DNA from: UBA668 sp038234785
GTDB taxonomy: Bacteria > Actinomycetota > Acidimicrobiia > Acidimicrobiales > Ilumatobacteraceae
Reading direction: 5' to 3'
Length of the DNA stretch: 37,702 nt
Assembly: GCA_038234785.1 (NCBI GenBank)
Contig: JBBQTC010000042.1
Location: 1-37,702 of the forward strand
Shown here: piece after piece, positions 14,313 through 23,186 of the stretch
Layout of the letters: each line of letters opens with the position of its first letter
Position numbering within the stretch: position 1 is the stretch's first letter
Program-made: the position numbers and the translations under genes
The notes under the pieces: generated by a model
What the model was told of the DNA's origin: nothing
The model's input: the letters and a program-made list of their open reading frames with translations, nothing else
The model's database searches: none

Positions 14313-16203
14313 CCAACCACTGCAGCACGAATCCCGCCCTGGACGGATCGACGTGCACGCCGTCGCGAGTGCGCAGCGCCTCACAGTCGTTCGACGGGCA
14401 CAGCACCCGGTCGAGGTCGATCGACGCAAGGTGCTTGTTGCCGACGAAATCGATCAGTGCGGTCCGAATGCACGCCATCCGCTTCGCGTAGTCGTCGGGC
14501 ACCATGAACTGCGAACGCGCGCCGAGTCGGGCCGGCAACGCGAACACCACCTGCAGGCCCCGCCCGCGCAGATAGTCGACGCGGCGGGCGACGTCGTCGA
14601 GGTACCAGCTCAGGTCGTCGCACGGATGGACCCACGTGCCGTTCACGAGATGGTCGAGCACCGGTGCCTGACCGAGGACCAGCACTGCGATCTCCGGGGT
14701 GTGACCGGCACCGGCGGCGATCTGGTCGAGCACCTTCGGATACCAGGTGTCCCATTCCTCGCAATCCGCCGGTGGTCGGAGCTCCGCGCCGACGCGGTCG
14801 CGACTGACGGGCGTGTTGATCATCGCATCGCAGGCCTCGCGGGCACCGTTGACGACTACCACGTCGGTTCGATCGAACGAGGACGCGCCATCGCGCACCA
14901 GCCATGCGGGCACGCTGTCGCCGAACAGCGCCATGACCGTGGCCGGCGGCGGCGGCGGAATCGCGGCGTCCGCACCGCCACTGCCGACCACGGGGATCGT
15001 CGTCGCCACCGACAGCACCGTCGGCACGCTGTCGGGATGCTGCGCCAGCGGCGCCTCGACGGACACGGCAAGCACCGCCACGATGGCCACTGCGCCGGCG
15101 AGGGCCGTGGTGAGCGTGCGACCGGACGGCAGCAGGCGCCGGAGTCGGATGGGATGCTCGATGATCGAGTAGCTGACCGACGCCGCCGCAAGGGTGACGG
15201 CCAGCCGCAGCGCGATCAGCGACAGGCCGTCGAGGTTCGTCCGGGCCCGGTCAAGCACGAGAAACACCGGCCAGTGGAACAGGTAGATGCCGTAGCTCAA
15301 CTTTCCGATCCAGACGAGCGGTCGCGCCGACAGCGAACGGAGGGTGAGGCCCGGCGTCTGCAGACCGGCGATGAGCAATGCGCTGACGATGCCGAAGAGG
15401 GGAAGCCCACCCTCGAACACCCACCCCCGACCGGCGGGCGTGAAGGCGACGGCGAGGGCCATCACCCCCAGTGCGGCGGGGGCGAGCCATGCCCACCAGC
15501 GCGGAACCTTTCGGCCGACGAGGAAGGCGGCCAGCACCGCGCCCGCCATCACCTCGGAGGCCCGCGCCCATGTCGCGTAGTAGGCCGCGTCGTGCGACCA
15601 CCAACGGGCGGTGAGCGGTGCCGACACCGCCGTGAGCAACCACAGCGCCACCAGCGTTCGCAGCAGCCGTTCGGGAACGGCCCGACTGCGGAGCACCCGC
15701 AGCAGCACCACCAGCATCAACGGCCAGATCACGTAGAACTGCTCCTCGACCCCGAGCGACCAGAAGTGGATGACCGGGGACGGCGCGGTGAAGAGGTCGG
15801 CGTAGCTGTGGTGCCCGAACAGCTGCACCCAGTTCAGACACTGGAACATGCTCGCCAGCACGTCACGACGGAACGTCGAGCGTGCCTGCAACAGGTCGAC
15901 CGCGACGAGCACGCAGACGAGCCCGAGCACCAGGAGGCCGGCCGGCACCAACCGGCGCGCCCGCCGTTGGTAGAACGCAGGCAGGTTGATCATCCCCGTA
16001 CGACGGTGCTCGCCCAACAGCAGCGAGGTGATGAGGAACCCGGAGAGGGTGAAGAAGACCGACACACCGAGATACCCGCCGGAGAGCCAGCCGATGTCGA
16101 GGTGGAACCCGAGCACCATCGCGACGGCGACCGCGCGCACGCCGTCGAGCGCCGGCTGGTAGCCGAGCGTCACGCCCGGGGGCGGTGACCCGTCTCCGTT
16201 CAC
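14278..16203 (-). CDS. Membrane acyltransferase 3 fused to SGNH hydrolase domain (OafA/YrhL type)
   Basis: This 641-residue protein would O-acylate a cell-surface glycan or lipid. Residues about 15-385 are the acyltransferase-3 membrane domain: 'LDGVRAVAVAMVLGFHL' with His34, 'FFTLSGFLI', 'FYQRRARRLVPA', 'HFWSLGVEEQFYVIWPL' and 'LSYGIYLFHWPV'. After a Pro-rich linker (about 414-421) a periplasmic-type SGNH domain follows, with 'LFGDSVP' (Ser430) and a terminal 'DGVHVDP' (Asp614, His617). The start is GTG 16203, two bases after the nadE stop, so the two are probably co-transcribed. A second GTG ten codons later is possible. The 3' end overlaps the MFS gene. The acceptor is unknown. Confidence 0.88.
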   Translation of the reverse strand: MNGDGSPPPGVTLGYQPALDGVRAVAVAMVLGFHLDIGWLSGGYLGVSVFFTLSGFLITSLLLGEHRRTGMINLPAFYQRRARRLVPAGLLVLGLVCVLVAVDLLQARSTFRRDVLASMFQCLNWVQLFGHHSYADLFTAPSPVIHFWSLGVEEQFYVIWPLMLVVLLRVLRSRAVPERLLRTLVALWLLTAVSAPLTARWWSHDAAYYATWARASEVMAGAVLAAFLVGRKVPRWWAWLAPAALGVMALAVAFTPAGRGWVFEGGLPLFGIVSALLIAGLQTPGLTLRSLSARPLVWIGKLSYGIYLFHWPVFLVLDRARTNLDGLSLIALRLAVTLAAASVSYSIIEHPIRLRRLLPSGRTLTTALAGAVAIVAVLAVSVEAPLAQHPDSVPTVLSVATTIPVVGSGGADAAIPPPPPATVMALFGDSVPAWLVRDGASSFDRTDVVVVNGAREACDAMINTPVSRDRVGAELRPPADCEEWDTWYPKVLDQIAAGAGHTPEIAVLVLGQAPVLDHLVNGTWVHPCDDLSWYLDDVARRVDYLRGRGLQVVFALPARLGARSQFMVPDDYAKRMACIRTALIDFVGNKHLASIDLDRVLCPSNDCEALRTRDGVHVDPSRAGFVLQWLVNQVLRLRLPA

Positions 16204-16205
16204 GG

Positions 16206-17921
16206 TCAGCGGTAACCGTTGGTGATCGGCAGGCGCCGATCCTTGCCGAAGGCCTTGGTGCTGACCTTCACCCCCGGAGGGCACTGACGACGCTTGTACT
16301 CGTTGAGGTCGACGAGGCGGGTGATGCGACGCACGATGGCCTCGTCGTGTCCCAACTCGATGATCTCGCCGGCGGTGCGATCCTCCTCGACGTACAGCTG
16401 CAGGATCGGGTCGAGCACCTCGTACGGCGGCAGGCTCTGGTCGTCGCGCTGATCGGGTCGCAGCTCGGCCGACGGGGGCTTGGTGAGGACGCTCTCGTTG
16501 ATGATCGTCCGGCCGGCGCGCTGGTTGACGTAGCGGCACAGGTCGTAGACCCGCATCTTGAGGACGTCCTTGATGATCGCGTACCCACCCACCGAGTCGC
16601 CGTAGAGCGTGAAGTACCCGACGGCCATCTCGCTCTTGTTGCCGGTGGTGAGCACCATCCATCCGAACTTGTTCGACAGCGCCATGAGCGTGGTGCCACG
16701 GATGCGGCTCTGCAGGTTCTCCTCGGTGAGGTCCTCGGCGCGTCCCTCGAACGACGGCGCCAGCATCTCGAGGAAGGCAGCGAAGCCCGGTTCGATCGCC
16801 ACGGTGCGGATGTCCATCTCGAGTCGCTCGGCGAGATCGGCCGCATCGTTGCGCGACCCGTCACTGGAGTATCGCGACGGCATCGCGACGCCGTGCACGT
16901 GGTCCGAGCCGAGCGCATCGACCGCGACGCACGCGACGAGCGACGAGTCGATCCCTCCGGAGAGACCGATGACGACGTCGGTGAATCCGTTCTTGCGCAC
17001 GTAGTCGCGGGTGCCGAGCACGAGCGCGTCGTACAGCTCCGCGTCGGCCGACGGCAACGGCACGATCCGCACCGGCACCGTCGAGGTGTGTTCGACGGGA
17101 CGATCGCTGACCTCGACGAGCCGCATCGGATCCTCTGTGCGCCGGCCCCGCGGGTCGAGCAGGCGTTTGCGATAGACCGGCTCGATCACCACGTCGGTGA
17201 TCAGAAGTTCCTCCACGAACAGCGCGGCCCGCGCGATGAGCTCACCCTCGGCGTCGAACACCATGCTGCCGCCGTCGAAGACCAGTTCGTCCTGACCACA
17301 GACCTGGTTCACGTAGGCGAGCGCACAACTGGCGTCCGCCGCTCGGGTGGCGAGCATTCGCTCTCGCGTGCCCGACTTGCCCGCGTGGAACGGCGAGCCG
17401 TTGATGTTGATGTTGAGCTCCGCACCACCGGCAGCCTGCTCGGCCAGCGGGCCGGTGGGACTCCACACGTCCTCGCAGATGCTGATGCCGACCTTGACAC
17501 CGCCGATGACGTACAACTCGTACGGATCGCTCTCGTCGCCAGGAGTGAAGTAGCGGGCCTCGTCGAACACGGCGTAGTTGGGTAGCAGACGCTTGCGGTA
17601 GGTGCCCAGGATCTCGCCGCCGGCACACACCGCGGCCGCGTTGTAGATGTCGCGATCGGCGGCCACGTATCCCACGACGGCGGCGCAGCGCCGTGTGTGC
17701 GCAGCGACCTGATCCAGGGCCGCGAGGTTGTCGGCGACGAAGCCGGGCTTGAGCACGAGGTCTTCGGGCGGGTAGCCGGTGATCGCCAGTTCGGGGAAGG
17801 CGACGATGTCGCAACCCGCCGCGTCGGCGGCGTCGTAGGCCGCGACGATCTTGGCCACATTGCCCGCCAGGTCGCCGACCGTGGGATTGATCTGTGCGAG
17901 TGCGATCCGCAGCCGTGTCAC
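16206..17921 (-). CDS. nadE: Glutamine-dependent NAD+ synthetase
   Basis: NadE amidates deamido-NAD+ to NAD+ using glutamine. The 571-residue protein has an N-terminal nitrilase-like glutaminase domain with the Glu-Lys-Cys triad at Glu44 ('FPELAITGYPPEDL'), Lys110 ('YRKRLLPNYAVFDE') and Cys149 ('ISICEDVW'). The C-terminal synthetase domain contains the ATP loop 'GLSGGIDSS', 'TTGNKSEMAVGY' and 'DLCRYVNQ'. It is shorter than the mycobacterial enzyme (about 680 residues) and is like the compact bacterial two-domain type. The start is GTG with TAGCCT 6 nt upstream (leaderless). Confidence 0.96.
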   Translation of the reverse strand: MTRLRIALAQINPTVGDLAGNVAKIVAAYDAADAAGCDIVAFPELAITGYPPEDLVLKPGFVADNLAALDQVAAHTRRCAAVVGYVAADRDIYNAAAVCAGGEILGTYRKRLLPNYAVFDEARYFTPGDESDPYELYVIGGVKVGISICEDVWSPTGPLAEQAAGGAELNININGSPFHAGKSGTRERMLATRAADASCALAYVNQVCGQDELVFDGGSMVFDAEGELIARAALFVEELLITDVVIEPVYRKRLLDPRGRRTEDPMRLVEVSDRPVEHTSTVPVRIVPLPSADAELYDALVLGTRDYVRKNGFTDVVIGLSGGIDSSLVACVAVDALGSDHVHGVAMPSRYSSDGSRNDAADLAERLEMDIRTVAIEPGFAAFLEMLAPSFEGRAEDLTEENLQSRIRGTTLMALSNKFGWMVLTTGNKSEMAVGYFTLYGDSVGGYAIIKDVLKMRVYDLCRYVNQRAGRTIINESVLTKPPSAELRPDQRDDQSLPPYEVLDPILQLYVEEDRTAGEIIELGHDEAIVRRITRLVDLNEYKRRQCPPGVKVSTKAFGKDRRLPITNGYR

Positions 17922-17927
17922 GCCGTC

Positions 17928-17933
17928 AGGCTA
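17928..17933 (-). promoter_or_regulatory. -10 hexamer TAGCCT of nadE
   Basis: Minus-strand TAGCCT ends exactly 6 nt before the nadE GTG. It occupies most of the 38-nt gap behind the sugar-dehydrogenase gene. Confidence 0.55.
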
Positions 17934-17959
17934 TCCACGCGCCCTGCCCGCGCTCTCAG

Positions 17960-20377
17960 TCACGTGACCGTCGCCGGGTTGAAGTAGCCGGTCACATCGA
18001 CCACCACATCCGTGGACATCGAGGTGAAGTAGCTCACCGAACCGCTGCCGAGAACGGTGATCGCCATCGTGCTGCGCGTCTGGCCCGCTCCGGTCGCATT
18101 GCCGTTGCCGACGAGCGGCACCGACGCGAGCCCCGTGGGGAACGCCGTGATGAAACCCGGCCCGGCGGTGCGGGTGATCGCAATGTTCTGCGTGATGCCC
18201 ATCGCGTTGTCGGGGATCGCCGTCGGGTTGACGCTGCCGATGCCGCCCTTGCCCGGCCGGAAGAATCCGAACGGACCGCGAGTGTCGACCTCTCGGTGGG
18301 CGGCGATGGCCACGTAGGTCCCGGCGGTGTCGGACGGGGCGCTGGCGCCGGTGAACGCGCCGACGACGTCGACCACCACGTCGGCGGTCACCCGCAGTCG
18401 CAGATCGACGCTGCCGTCAGCGCCGAGCGGCACCACCACGAGGTTCGCCCTCCGGTCGGCGCCACCATTGGTGTTGAGGTTGGCGGTCGACGGCACGGTG
18501 CCGCCGTGGGGGTAGACCACGACGTTGCCGACCCCTGGTCCGGCAGCTGCGACTCCGGTGACCATGAGGGCGACAGCGCCGACGTCGCCGGCCACCCCGT
18601 ACTTCCCGAGCACCGGCACGTTGATGATGCCGTCGCTCCCATCGAGGGTCCGTGTGTAGTCGTTGGTGCCGGCATTGGGCGCGACACGAGTATCGACGGC
18701 GCGGGTCGGGGTGAGTGGTTCGTACCGGCCCGCCTGAGCCCGGCCGAGTCCATCCGTGACGTCGAAGTACCCGAGCAGGTCGACGACCACGTCGGCGGTG
18801 GAGTTGGTGAAGAGGATGATGTTGCCGTCGGCGTCGAGAGGCACTACCGAGGAGTTCGCCACCACCTGCAGCCCTTGACCGTTGAGGTTGGCGGCCGCCG
18901 GTCGCGTCGTTCGAGGTTCCCACGCGACGAGGAAGGCGTTGTTCCACGGGCGAACCATGGTGATGTTGACGAGTGCCGAACGATGGACGCCGCGTCCGGC
19001 CACCACGTTGACGAGGCGACTGGTGCCCGCTCGCAACGGACCAGAATCGGCCCCGAGATCACGGCTGTCGAAGATTCGTTGTGAGGCGACCGGGGTGAAC
19101 GCCAGGTTTCCACTCGGGGCCGAGGGGGCGAGCACGGTGGTGATCTTGCGCACCTGGTTGCTGCCGGGGAGCACGTAGTAGAGCGCCCAGCCCGCCGGCT
19201 CCATGACGAACGCCATGTCGGAGATGCCGCCGACACCCGTTGCGAACGGAGCCCCGTACGCCGTGTTGCCGGCTGCGTTGCGGAAGAAGATCCGACCCGG
19301 ACTCCCGTCGGCGAACAGATAGCCGCCGTCGTAGGCAGCGGGCCACGCACCGTTCGGCACGAACGCTCCGCCGGTGATGTAGTCACCCGTCGTGTTGTGG
19401 GGATAGTCGGTGATCGGCTGCGTGTAGGTCCCCGGGGACGGCGGCGGGCACAGCGGGTTCTGACCCTGCGCGCACTGCCCCTCGCGGATCGGCCACCCGT
19501 AGTTCGCACCCAGGACCCCGAGGTCGACCTCTTCACGTGTTCCCTGGCCGACGTCGTTGATGTGGAACTTCGTGCCGCCGGTGTTCGGGTCGAAGGCGAT
19601 CCGCCACGGGTTACGCAGTCCGAACGCGTAGATCTCACGGCAGGTGGTGGTCGGCGTCGACGGGGTGTTACCCCGCGTCCGGCACACCGCGGTGCCGGCA
19701 CCGCTGAACGGGTTCCCGGGAGCCGGCGCCCCGGTGGTGCGATCGATGCGAAGGATCTTCCCGTTCAACAGGCTGAGATCCTGGGCGGCGTCGTTCAGGC
19801 CGGCACAGCCGCTGTCGCCCCGCGGATCGCACCCACCGTCGCCGACGGATACATAGAGGTAACCGTCGTTGCCGACCGCCACATCGCCGCCGTTGTGGTT
19901 GCCGGCGGGCGAGCCGATGTTGTCGAGCAGTACGACCTCACTGGCGTTGATGATGGTGTCGCCCACCATGGCGAACCGGCTGACCCGGTTCACACACCCG
20001 CCGGGCGCACCCGGGCTCGGGCGGGTGTAGTACAGGTAGACCAGGCCGTTGGCCGTGAACAGTGGGTCGGGGGCGAACCCGAGCACCCCCCGCTCACCGT
20101 CGGAACAGACGCTCACCGTCGTGGCCGGGGTGGGGAGCAGCACGCCGTTGCGGATGATGCGCACCGCCCCGGTCTTCTGCAGCACGACGGCGCGGCCATC
20201 GGGCAATGCCGCGACGGCAACCGGTGCAGTCGTCTGCGAGGTGACCAACGAATCGGCGAATGCGGGGTCGGCGACGACACCGTCCACCCGCGGTGGTGCC
20301 GCGTCGACGACGGCCGGGGCGGGCAGGACCGGCGCAGCTGCGAGCACCAAGCCGACGAGAACGAGCACACGACGCAC
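17960..20377 (-). CDS. Secreted PQQ-type sugar/sorbosone dehydrogenase-like protein with three C-terminal repeats
   Basis: The 805-residue protein has a signal peptide (about 1-27). A six-bladed propeller of the glucose/sorbosone dehydrogenase family (about 35-420) follows, with 'FTANGLVYLYYT', 'GNHNGGDVAVGNDGYLYVSVGDGG' (candidate catalytic His161), 'GKILRIDR', 'AFGLRNPWRIAFDP' and 'DVGQGTREEVD'. After it come three related domains of about 115-125 residues, each starting near a 'DSRD' or 'VDTR' motif and ending in 'VVVDLLGYF' (531-538), 'VVVDVVGAF' (667-675) or 'VVVDVTGYF' (791-799). Such domains occur in large extracellular proteins of related actinobacteria and probably bind the cell surface or a ligand. 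Start GTG 20377 has GGAGG 5 nt upstream. Confidence 0.82.
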   Translation of the reverse strand: MRRVLVLVGLVLAAAPVLPAPAVVDAAPPRVDGVVADPAFADSLVTSQTTAPVAVAALPDGRAVVLQKTGAVRIIRNGVLLPTPATTVSVCSDGERGVLGFAPDPLFTANGLVYLYYTRPSPGAPGGCVNRVSRFAMVGDTIINASEVVLLDNIGSPAGNHNGGDVAVGNDGYLYVSVGDGGCDPRGDSGCAGLNDAAQDLSLLNGKILRIDRTTGAPAPGNPFSGAGTAVCRTRGNTPSTPTTTCREIYAFGLRNPWRIAFDPNTGGTKFHINDVGQGTREEVDLGVLGANYGWPIREGQCAQGQNPLCPPPSPGTYTQPITDYPHNTTGDYITGGAFVPNGAWPAAYDGGYLFADGSPGRIFFRNAAGNTAYGAPFATGVGGISDMAFVMEPAGWALYYVLPGSNQVRKITTVLAPSAPSGNLAFTPVASQRIFDSRDLGADSGPLRAGTSRLVNVVAGRGVHRSALVNITMVRPWNNAFLVAWEPRTTRPAAANLNGQGLQVVANSSVVPLDADGNIILFTNSTADVVVDLLGYFDVTDGLGRAQAGRYEPLTPTRAVDTRVAPNAGTNDYTRTLDGSDGIINVPVLGKYGVAGDVGAVALMVTGVAAAGPGVGNVVVYPHGGTVPSTANLNTNGGADRRANLVVVPLGADGSVDLRLRVTADVVVDVVGAFTGASAPSDTAGTYVAIAAHREVDTRGPFGFFRPGKGGIGSVNPTAIPDNAMGITQNIAITRTAGPGFITAFPTGLASVPLVGNGNATGAGQTRSTMAITVLGSGSVSYFTSMSTDVVVDVTGYFNPATVT

Positions 20378-20414
20378 GAGCACCTCCGAGATCCACCCCG
20401 CCCGGGTCCGGGTC

Positions 20415-20444
20415 ACCCTACCGATGGATCGTGAACGGTGTCAG
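20415..20444 (-). promoter_or_regulatory. Promoter of the sugar-dehydrogenase-like gene
   Basis: On the minus strand CTGACA (20444-20439), an 18-nt spacer and TAGGGT (20420-20415) match a sigma-70-type promoter. It gives a leader of about 30 nt that carries the GGAGG ribosome binding site. Unlike most first genes here, this one is not leaderless. Confidence 0.5.
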
Positions 20445-20500
20445 GTCGTGCGCCGATCGGCCGGCCGACAAGAGCGCCACGGAACGGCGGGGCGCGCAGT

Positions 20501-20512
20501 CCTCCGCGGAGG
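20501..20512. repeat. Perfect 12-bp palindrome upstream of the LCP gene
   Basis: CCTCCGCGGAGG lies 8 nt before the LCP -10 hexamer, a position where a bound protein could block or recruit polymerase. No regulator is identifiable. Confidence 0.4.
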
Positions 20513-20520
20513 TCCAGAAC

Positions 20521-20526
20521 TAGCAT
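20521..20526 (+). promoter_or_regulatory. -10 hexamer TAGCAT of the LCP gene
   Basis: TAGCAT lies 10 nt before the ATG at 20537. An earlier in-frame ATG at 20525 is inside the hexamer itself, which favours the later start. Confidence 0.45.
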
Positions 20527-20536
20527 GTACGAACCG

Positions 20537-21883
20537 ATGACCGACCACGTCGAACCCCCCGACTCGGAACTCGCACTGCAGAATTCCCCACTCCTGGGGC
20601 CCGGCGTCGCCGGCGTGGTGCTCCTTCCCGGCCTCGCTGTCTGGCGTCGCTCACCCCTGGCGGGGGCGTTGCTGTTCGTCGCCGGCGTCATCGCCCCGCT
20701 GTTCGCGCTGCTCCTCGTCCTGGAGAACCTCGACGACCTGGTCGGCCTGTTCACCCGGCCCGACGTGCTCCGCGGCATGGCCATCGTCGCTCTCGCCGCG
20801 ATCACCAGTCGGTTGATCGCGGTGTGGCTGACCGCCGACCGGCTCCGAACCGCCCCCGAACGACGGCTGATGCGGAGACGCGGCAGCGTCGCAGTCGTGC
20901 TGCTCGCGGTGCCGACGACGTTCGCGGTGGTGAGGATGGAACAGGCGCGCTCGGTGGTGACCGAAGTGTTCCAGGAGTCCGCCACGCACGGCGCCGTCAC
21001 CGTGGCACCCGGGAAGGACCCGCTCGGCCAGCAGTTCCGCACCGTCTTGATGATGGGCAGCGACGAGGGCGAGGACCGCGTCGGCCTGCGGACCGACACG
21101 ATGATCCTGGCGATGGTGCACGAGGGCACCGGTCACACGGCGATGGTCTCGGTGCCGCGCAACCTGAAGAACGTGGAGTTCCCTCCGGGCACGCCCATGG
21201 CGGAGCGGTATCCGAACGGCTTCGACGATCTCGTGAATGCCATCTACGTCACGGTCGAGAACGATCCGGAGTTGAAGGCCGCGTACTCCACCGGCGGCAC
21301 GGAGCCCGGCATCAGAGCGCTGATGGAGGGCCTCAGCTACACCCTCGGCCTGTCGATCGACGACTACGTGCTCGTGAACTCCTGCGGCTTCGTGAAGGTC
21401 GTCGACGCGATCGGCGGGATCACGATCGACCTCGACAAGGCACTCCCGATGCCGAGCAAGTTGCGCTGCTCGAACTATCGGCTGCCCCCCACCATCGGCC
21501 CGGGCCCGACCTTCATGGACGGCACCAAGGCGCTCGGATACGTCCGATCGCGGCTGGCGGACAGCGACTACCAGCGCATGGAGCGTCAGCGCATCCTGCT
21601 GCAGACCATCGCCAGCGACATCGGCATCGGCGACCTGCTCGCCAACTTCGGTGCGCTCGCGGACGCCGTGAAACAGGATGTCCGCACCTCGATGACCGTC
21701 GAGGAGGCGCGGCAGTTGCTCGCACTGCTCCAGGCCGACGACGGTGCGTTCCAGTCGATCGGTCTCGTGCCACCGATCGTCGAACCCGGCCACCCCGACT
21801 TCGTGGTGCTCAAGGCCTACCTCCAGGACCTTCGACAACGCGTCGCTCAGGGACTCCCCGCGCCGGTCGTCACCGTTCCCTGA
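20537..21883 (+). CDS. LytR-CpsA-Psr (LCP) family protein
   Basis: LCP proteins transfer lipid-linked glycopolymers onto peptidoglycan outside the membrane. The 448-residue product has a hydrophobic N-terminal region with about three membrane segments (about 20-120). The extracytoplasmic LCP domain follows: 'FRTVLMMGSDEGEDRVGLRTDTMILAMV', 'MVSVPRNLKNVEFP', 'FVKVVDAIGGITIDLDKALP', and 'GTKALGYVRSRLADSDYQRMERQRILLQ' with the conserved Arg pair that binds pyrophosphate. The extra N-terminal helices are more than the usual single anchor. The start at 20537 is chosen because ATG 20525 lies in the -10. The TGA stop is within the first unit of a 16-bp tandem repeat array. Confidence 0.88.
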   Translation: MTDHVEPPDSELALQNSPLLGPGVAGVVLLPGLAVWRRSPLAGALLFVAGVIAPLFALLLVLENLDDLVGLFTRPDVLRGMAIVALAAITSRLIAVWLTADRLRTAPERRLMRRRGSVAVVLLAVPTTFAVVRMEQARSVVTEVFQESATHGAVTVAPGKDPLGQQFRTVLMMGSDEGEDRVGLRTDTMILAMVHEGTGHTAMVSVPRNLKNVEFPPGTPMAERYPNGFDDLVNAIYVTVENDPELKAAYSTGGTEPGIRALMEGLSYTLGLSIDDYVLVNSCGFVKVVDAIGGITIDLDKALPMPSKLRCSNYRLPPTIGPGPTFMDGTKALGYVRSRLADSDYQRMERQRILLQTIASDIGIGDLLANFGALADAVKQDVRTSMTVEEARQLLALLQADDGAFQSIGLVPPIVEPGHPDFVVLKAYLQDLRQRVAQGLPAPVVTVP

Positions 21884-21940
21884 ACGACACAGGCCCTGAA
21901 CGACACAGGCCCTGAACGACACAGTCCTGAACGACACTGG
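21879..21940 (+). repeat. Four-unit 15-16-bp tandem repeat
   Basis: CCTGAACGACACAGG recurs at 21879, 21895 and 21911 (last base pair truncated), with a degenerate fourth copy at 21926-21940 ending ACTGG. The spacing is 16, 16 and 15 bp. Each unit is itself a weak inverted repeat (CCTG...CAGG) and contains a TGA. Because the period is 16, the TGAs fall in successive reading frames. The array fills the whole gap between the LCP gene and the next gene. Confidence 0.95.
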
Positions 21941-22518
21941 TGACCTTCGACCCTCTTCGAGCGGGCGCCGCCTGCCGATGCACAGTCATCGTGAACGTCA
22001 CCCCGGGCACACGCGACATCGTTCGCCGCACCGACCTCTCCGCCGCGGTCGCTGCCGCTGCGGCCGCCGACGCGTCCATGGAGCAGTGGCGGGCCGAACA
22101 TCTCGCCGTGCCCGGCACCGGCCGGATCCACGTCGAGCCGCTCCCTTCGGAGGACGACGTCACACACCAGCTCTCTCGGCGGGTCGCGCAGGACCCGACC
22201 GATGCTCGACTCCACGTCGCCCGCATCAACCACCACGTCGTCCGCCTCGACTCCGACGGTGCGTTCGCCGCGCTGGTGGACCTGTACCTCGCGTTCGGCC
22301 CGAGCGCGGCAGGGCTCCGATCGCGGCTGCTCAACGGCGCGCACCAGCTCATTGGTCCCGAGCGCACCACGGCACTCGAGGCTCGCACCGCCACCGGACT
22401 CGTGGTGAAGGATCCGATGCCGGTGTGCACCGGTTCGATGCTGTCCGCGGGCGTCACCGGCGAGACGGACATCGTCCGGCGTCGCCCGGCCACTCACCTC
22501 GAGGAGGTTCCCGCGTGA
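21940..22518 (+). CDS. Protein of unknown function, first of a roadblock-linked trio
   Basis: I do not recognise this 192-residue protein. It is Ala/Arg-rich, has no signal peptide or clear membrane segment, and looks mostly helical (for example about 34-57 and 105-152). It ends in a polar tail 'DIVRRRPATHLEEVPA'. Cysteines at 12, 14 and 163 form no known motif. The GTG at 21940 touches the last tandem-repeat unit. A second GTG at 21991 ('VNVTPGTRDIV') would give 175 residues and may be the real start. The TGA overlaps the next gene's GTG (GTGA). That coupling with a roadblock-like protein suggests a cytoplasmic signalling or complex-forming role (inference). Confidence 0.6.
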   Translation: MTFDPLRAGAACRCTVIVNVTPGTRDIVRRTDLSAAVAAAAAADASMEQWRAEHLAVPGTGRIHVEPLPSEDDVTHQLSRRVAQDPTDARLHVARINHHVVRLDSDGAFAALVDLYLAFGPSAAGLRSRLLNGAHQLIGPERTTALEARTATGLVVKDPMPVCTGSMLSAGVTGETDIVRRRPATHLEEVPA

Positions 22519-23186
22519 GTGCCGAGTTCGAGTTCGTCGGCGGCAGCCTCTTCCTCCAGCCCACCCCGGCGGGCGCCTACCACGCCGTCGCCGGCCCCGA
22601 CCAGACCCCCGAGCGCCGACTCCTGCTGGGCACGATGCGCTCCCACGCATCGGTCCGGGCGACCGTGGATCAGCTGTGCATCTGGTGCGGCCAGCCTGCG
22701 AAATCGGCGCTGGCGACCGCCTTTCGAGTACAGGAGTGCGGATGGATCGAGGGATTTCACGTCCCGTATGCGCCACCCGCTGGTGCCCTCGAGCCGATCG
22801 CCGTGGCGGCCGTCACCGCCCTGTCGAGCACCGAGCACGGCCTGCTCGCCGACGCGCAGGGCTTCTGCATCGCGAGCAACGGATTCGAGCCCGCCCAGGC
22901 CGAGTTCCTGGCCGCCGTCAGTGCCGACATCGCATCGCTGCACGAGCGGCACGCCGCCTACCTTGCGGACGCGTCGGGGACCTCCAGCGGAGCATGGGCG
23001 ATGGTGGACATGGCGGGCAACAGCCGAGTTGGGTTCTGGCCACTGTTCGTCGGCGAAGATCGCTTCGTACTCGCGCTGGGAGGCCTTCCGCTGCTTCATC
23101 GCGCCGCCCTCGTCGACCTGGTGTGGACGCTGACCGCGCGCTACGGCACGGTCATCGCCGATCGAGGAATTGCGCATCATGCGTGA
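22515..23186 (+). CDS. Divergent roadblock-like protein with N-terminal helical domain
   Basis: The 223-residue protein is not a clear family member. Residues about 30-90 look like a winged-helix-type unit ('RRLLLGTMRSHASVRATVDQL...VQECGWIEGF') and include a CxxC (Cys55, Cys58). Residues about 95-200 resemble the roadblock/LC7 fold: a helix, then 'GLLADAQGFCIAS', a long helix 'AEFLAAVSADIASL', and the strand pair 'WAMVDMAGNSRVGFWPLFVGEDRFVLALGG'. That reading is pattern-based and unconfirmed. GAGGAGG upstream and the GTGA overlap with the previous gene fix the GTG start at 22515. It overlaps the next gene, a true roadblock protein, by 8 nt, so the two may form a heterodimer. Confidence 0.6.
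   Translation: MSAEFEFVGGSLFLQPTPAGAYHAVAGPDQTPERRLLLGTMRSHASVRATVDQLCIWCGQPAKSALATAFRVQECGWIEGFHVPYAPPAGALEPIAVAAVTALSSTEHGLLADAQGFCIASNGFEPAQAEFLAAVSADIASLHERHAAYLADASGTSSGAWAMVDMAGNSRVGFWPLFVGEDRFVLALGGLPLLHRAALVDLVWTLTARYGTVIADRGIAHHA

Noticed and set aside
20521..20527. ATG at 20525 as the LCP start
   Set aside because: It lies inside the TAGCAT -10 hexamer. The ATG four codons later fits the promoter position and loses no conserved residues.
21879..21940. CRISPR array
   Set aside because: Units are 15-16 bp and directly tandem, with no unique spacers of 30-40 bp and no cas genes.
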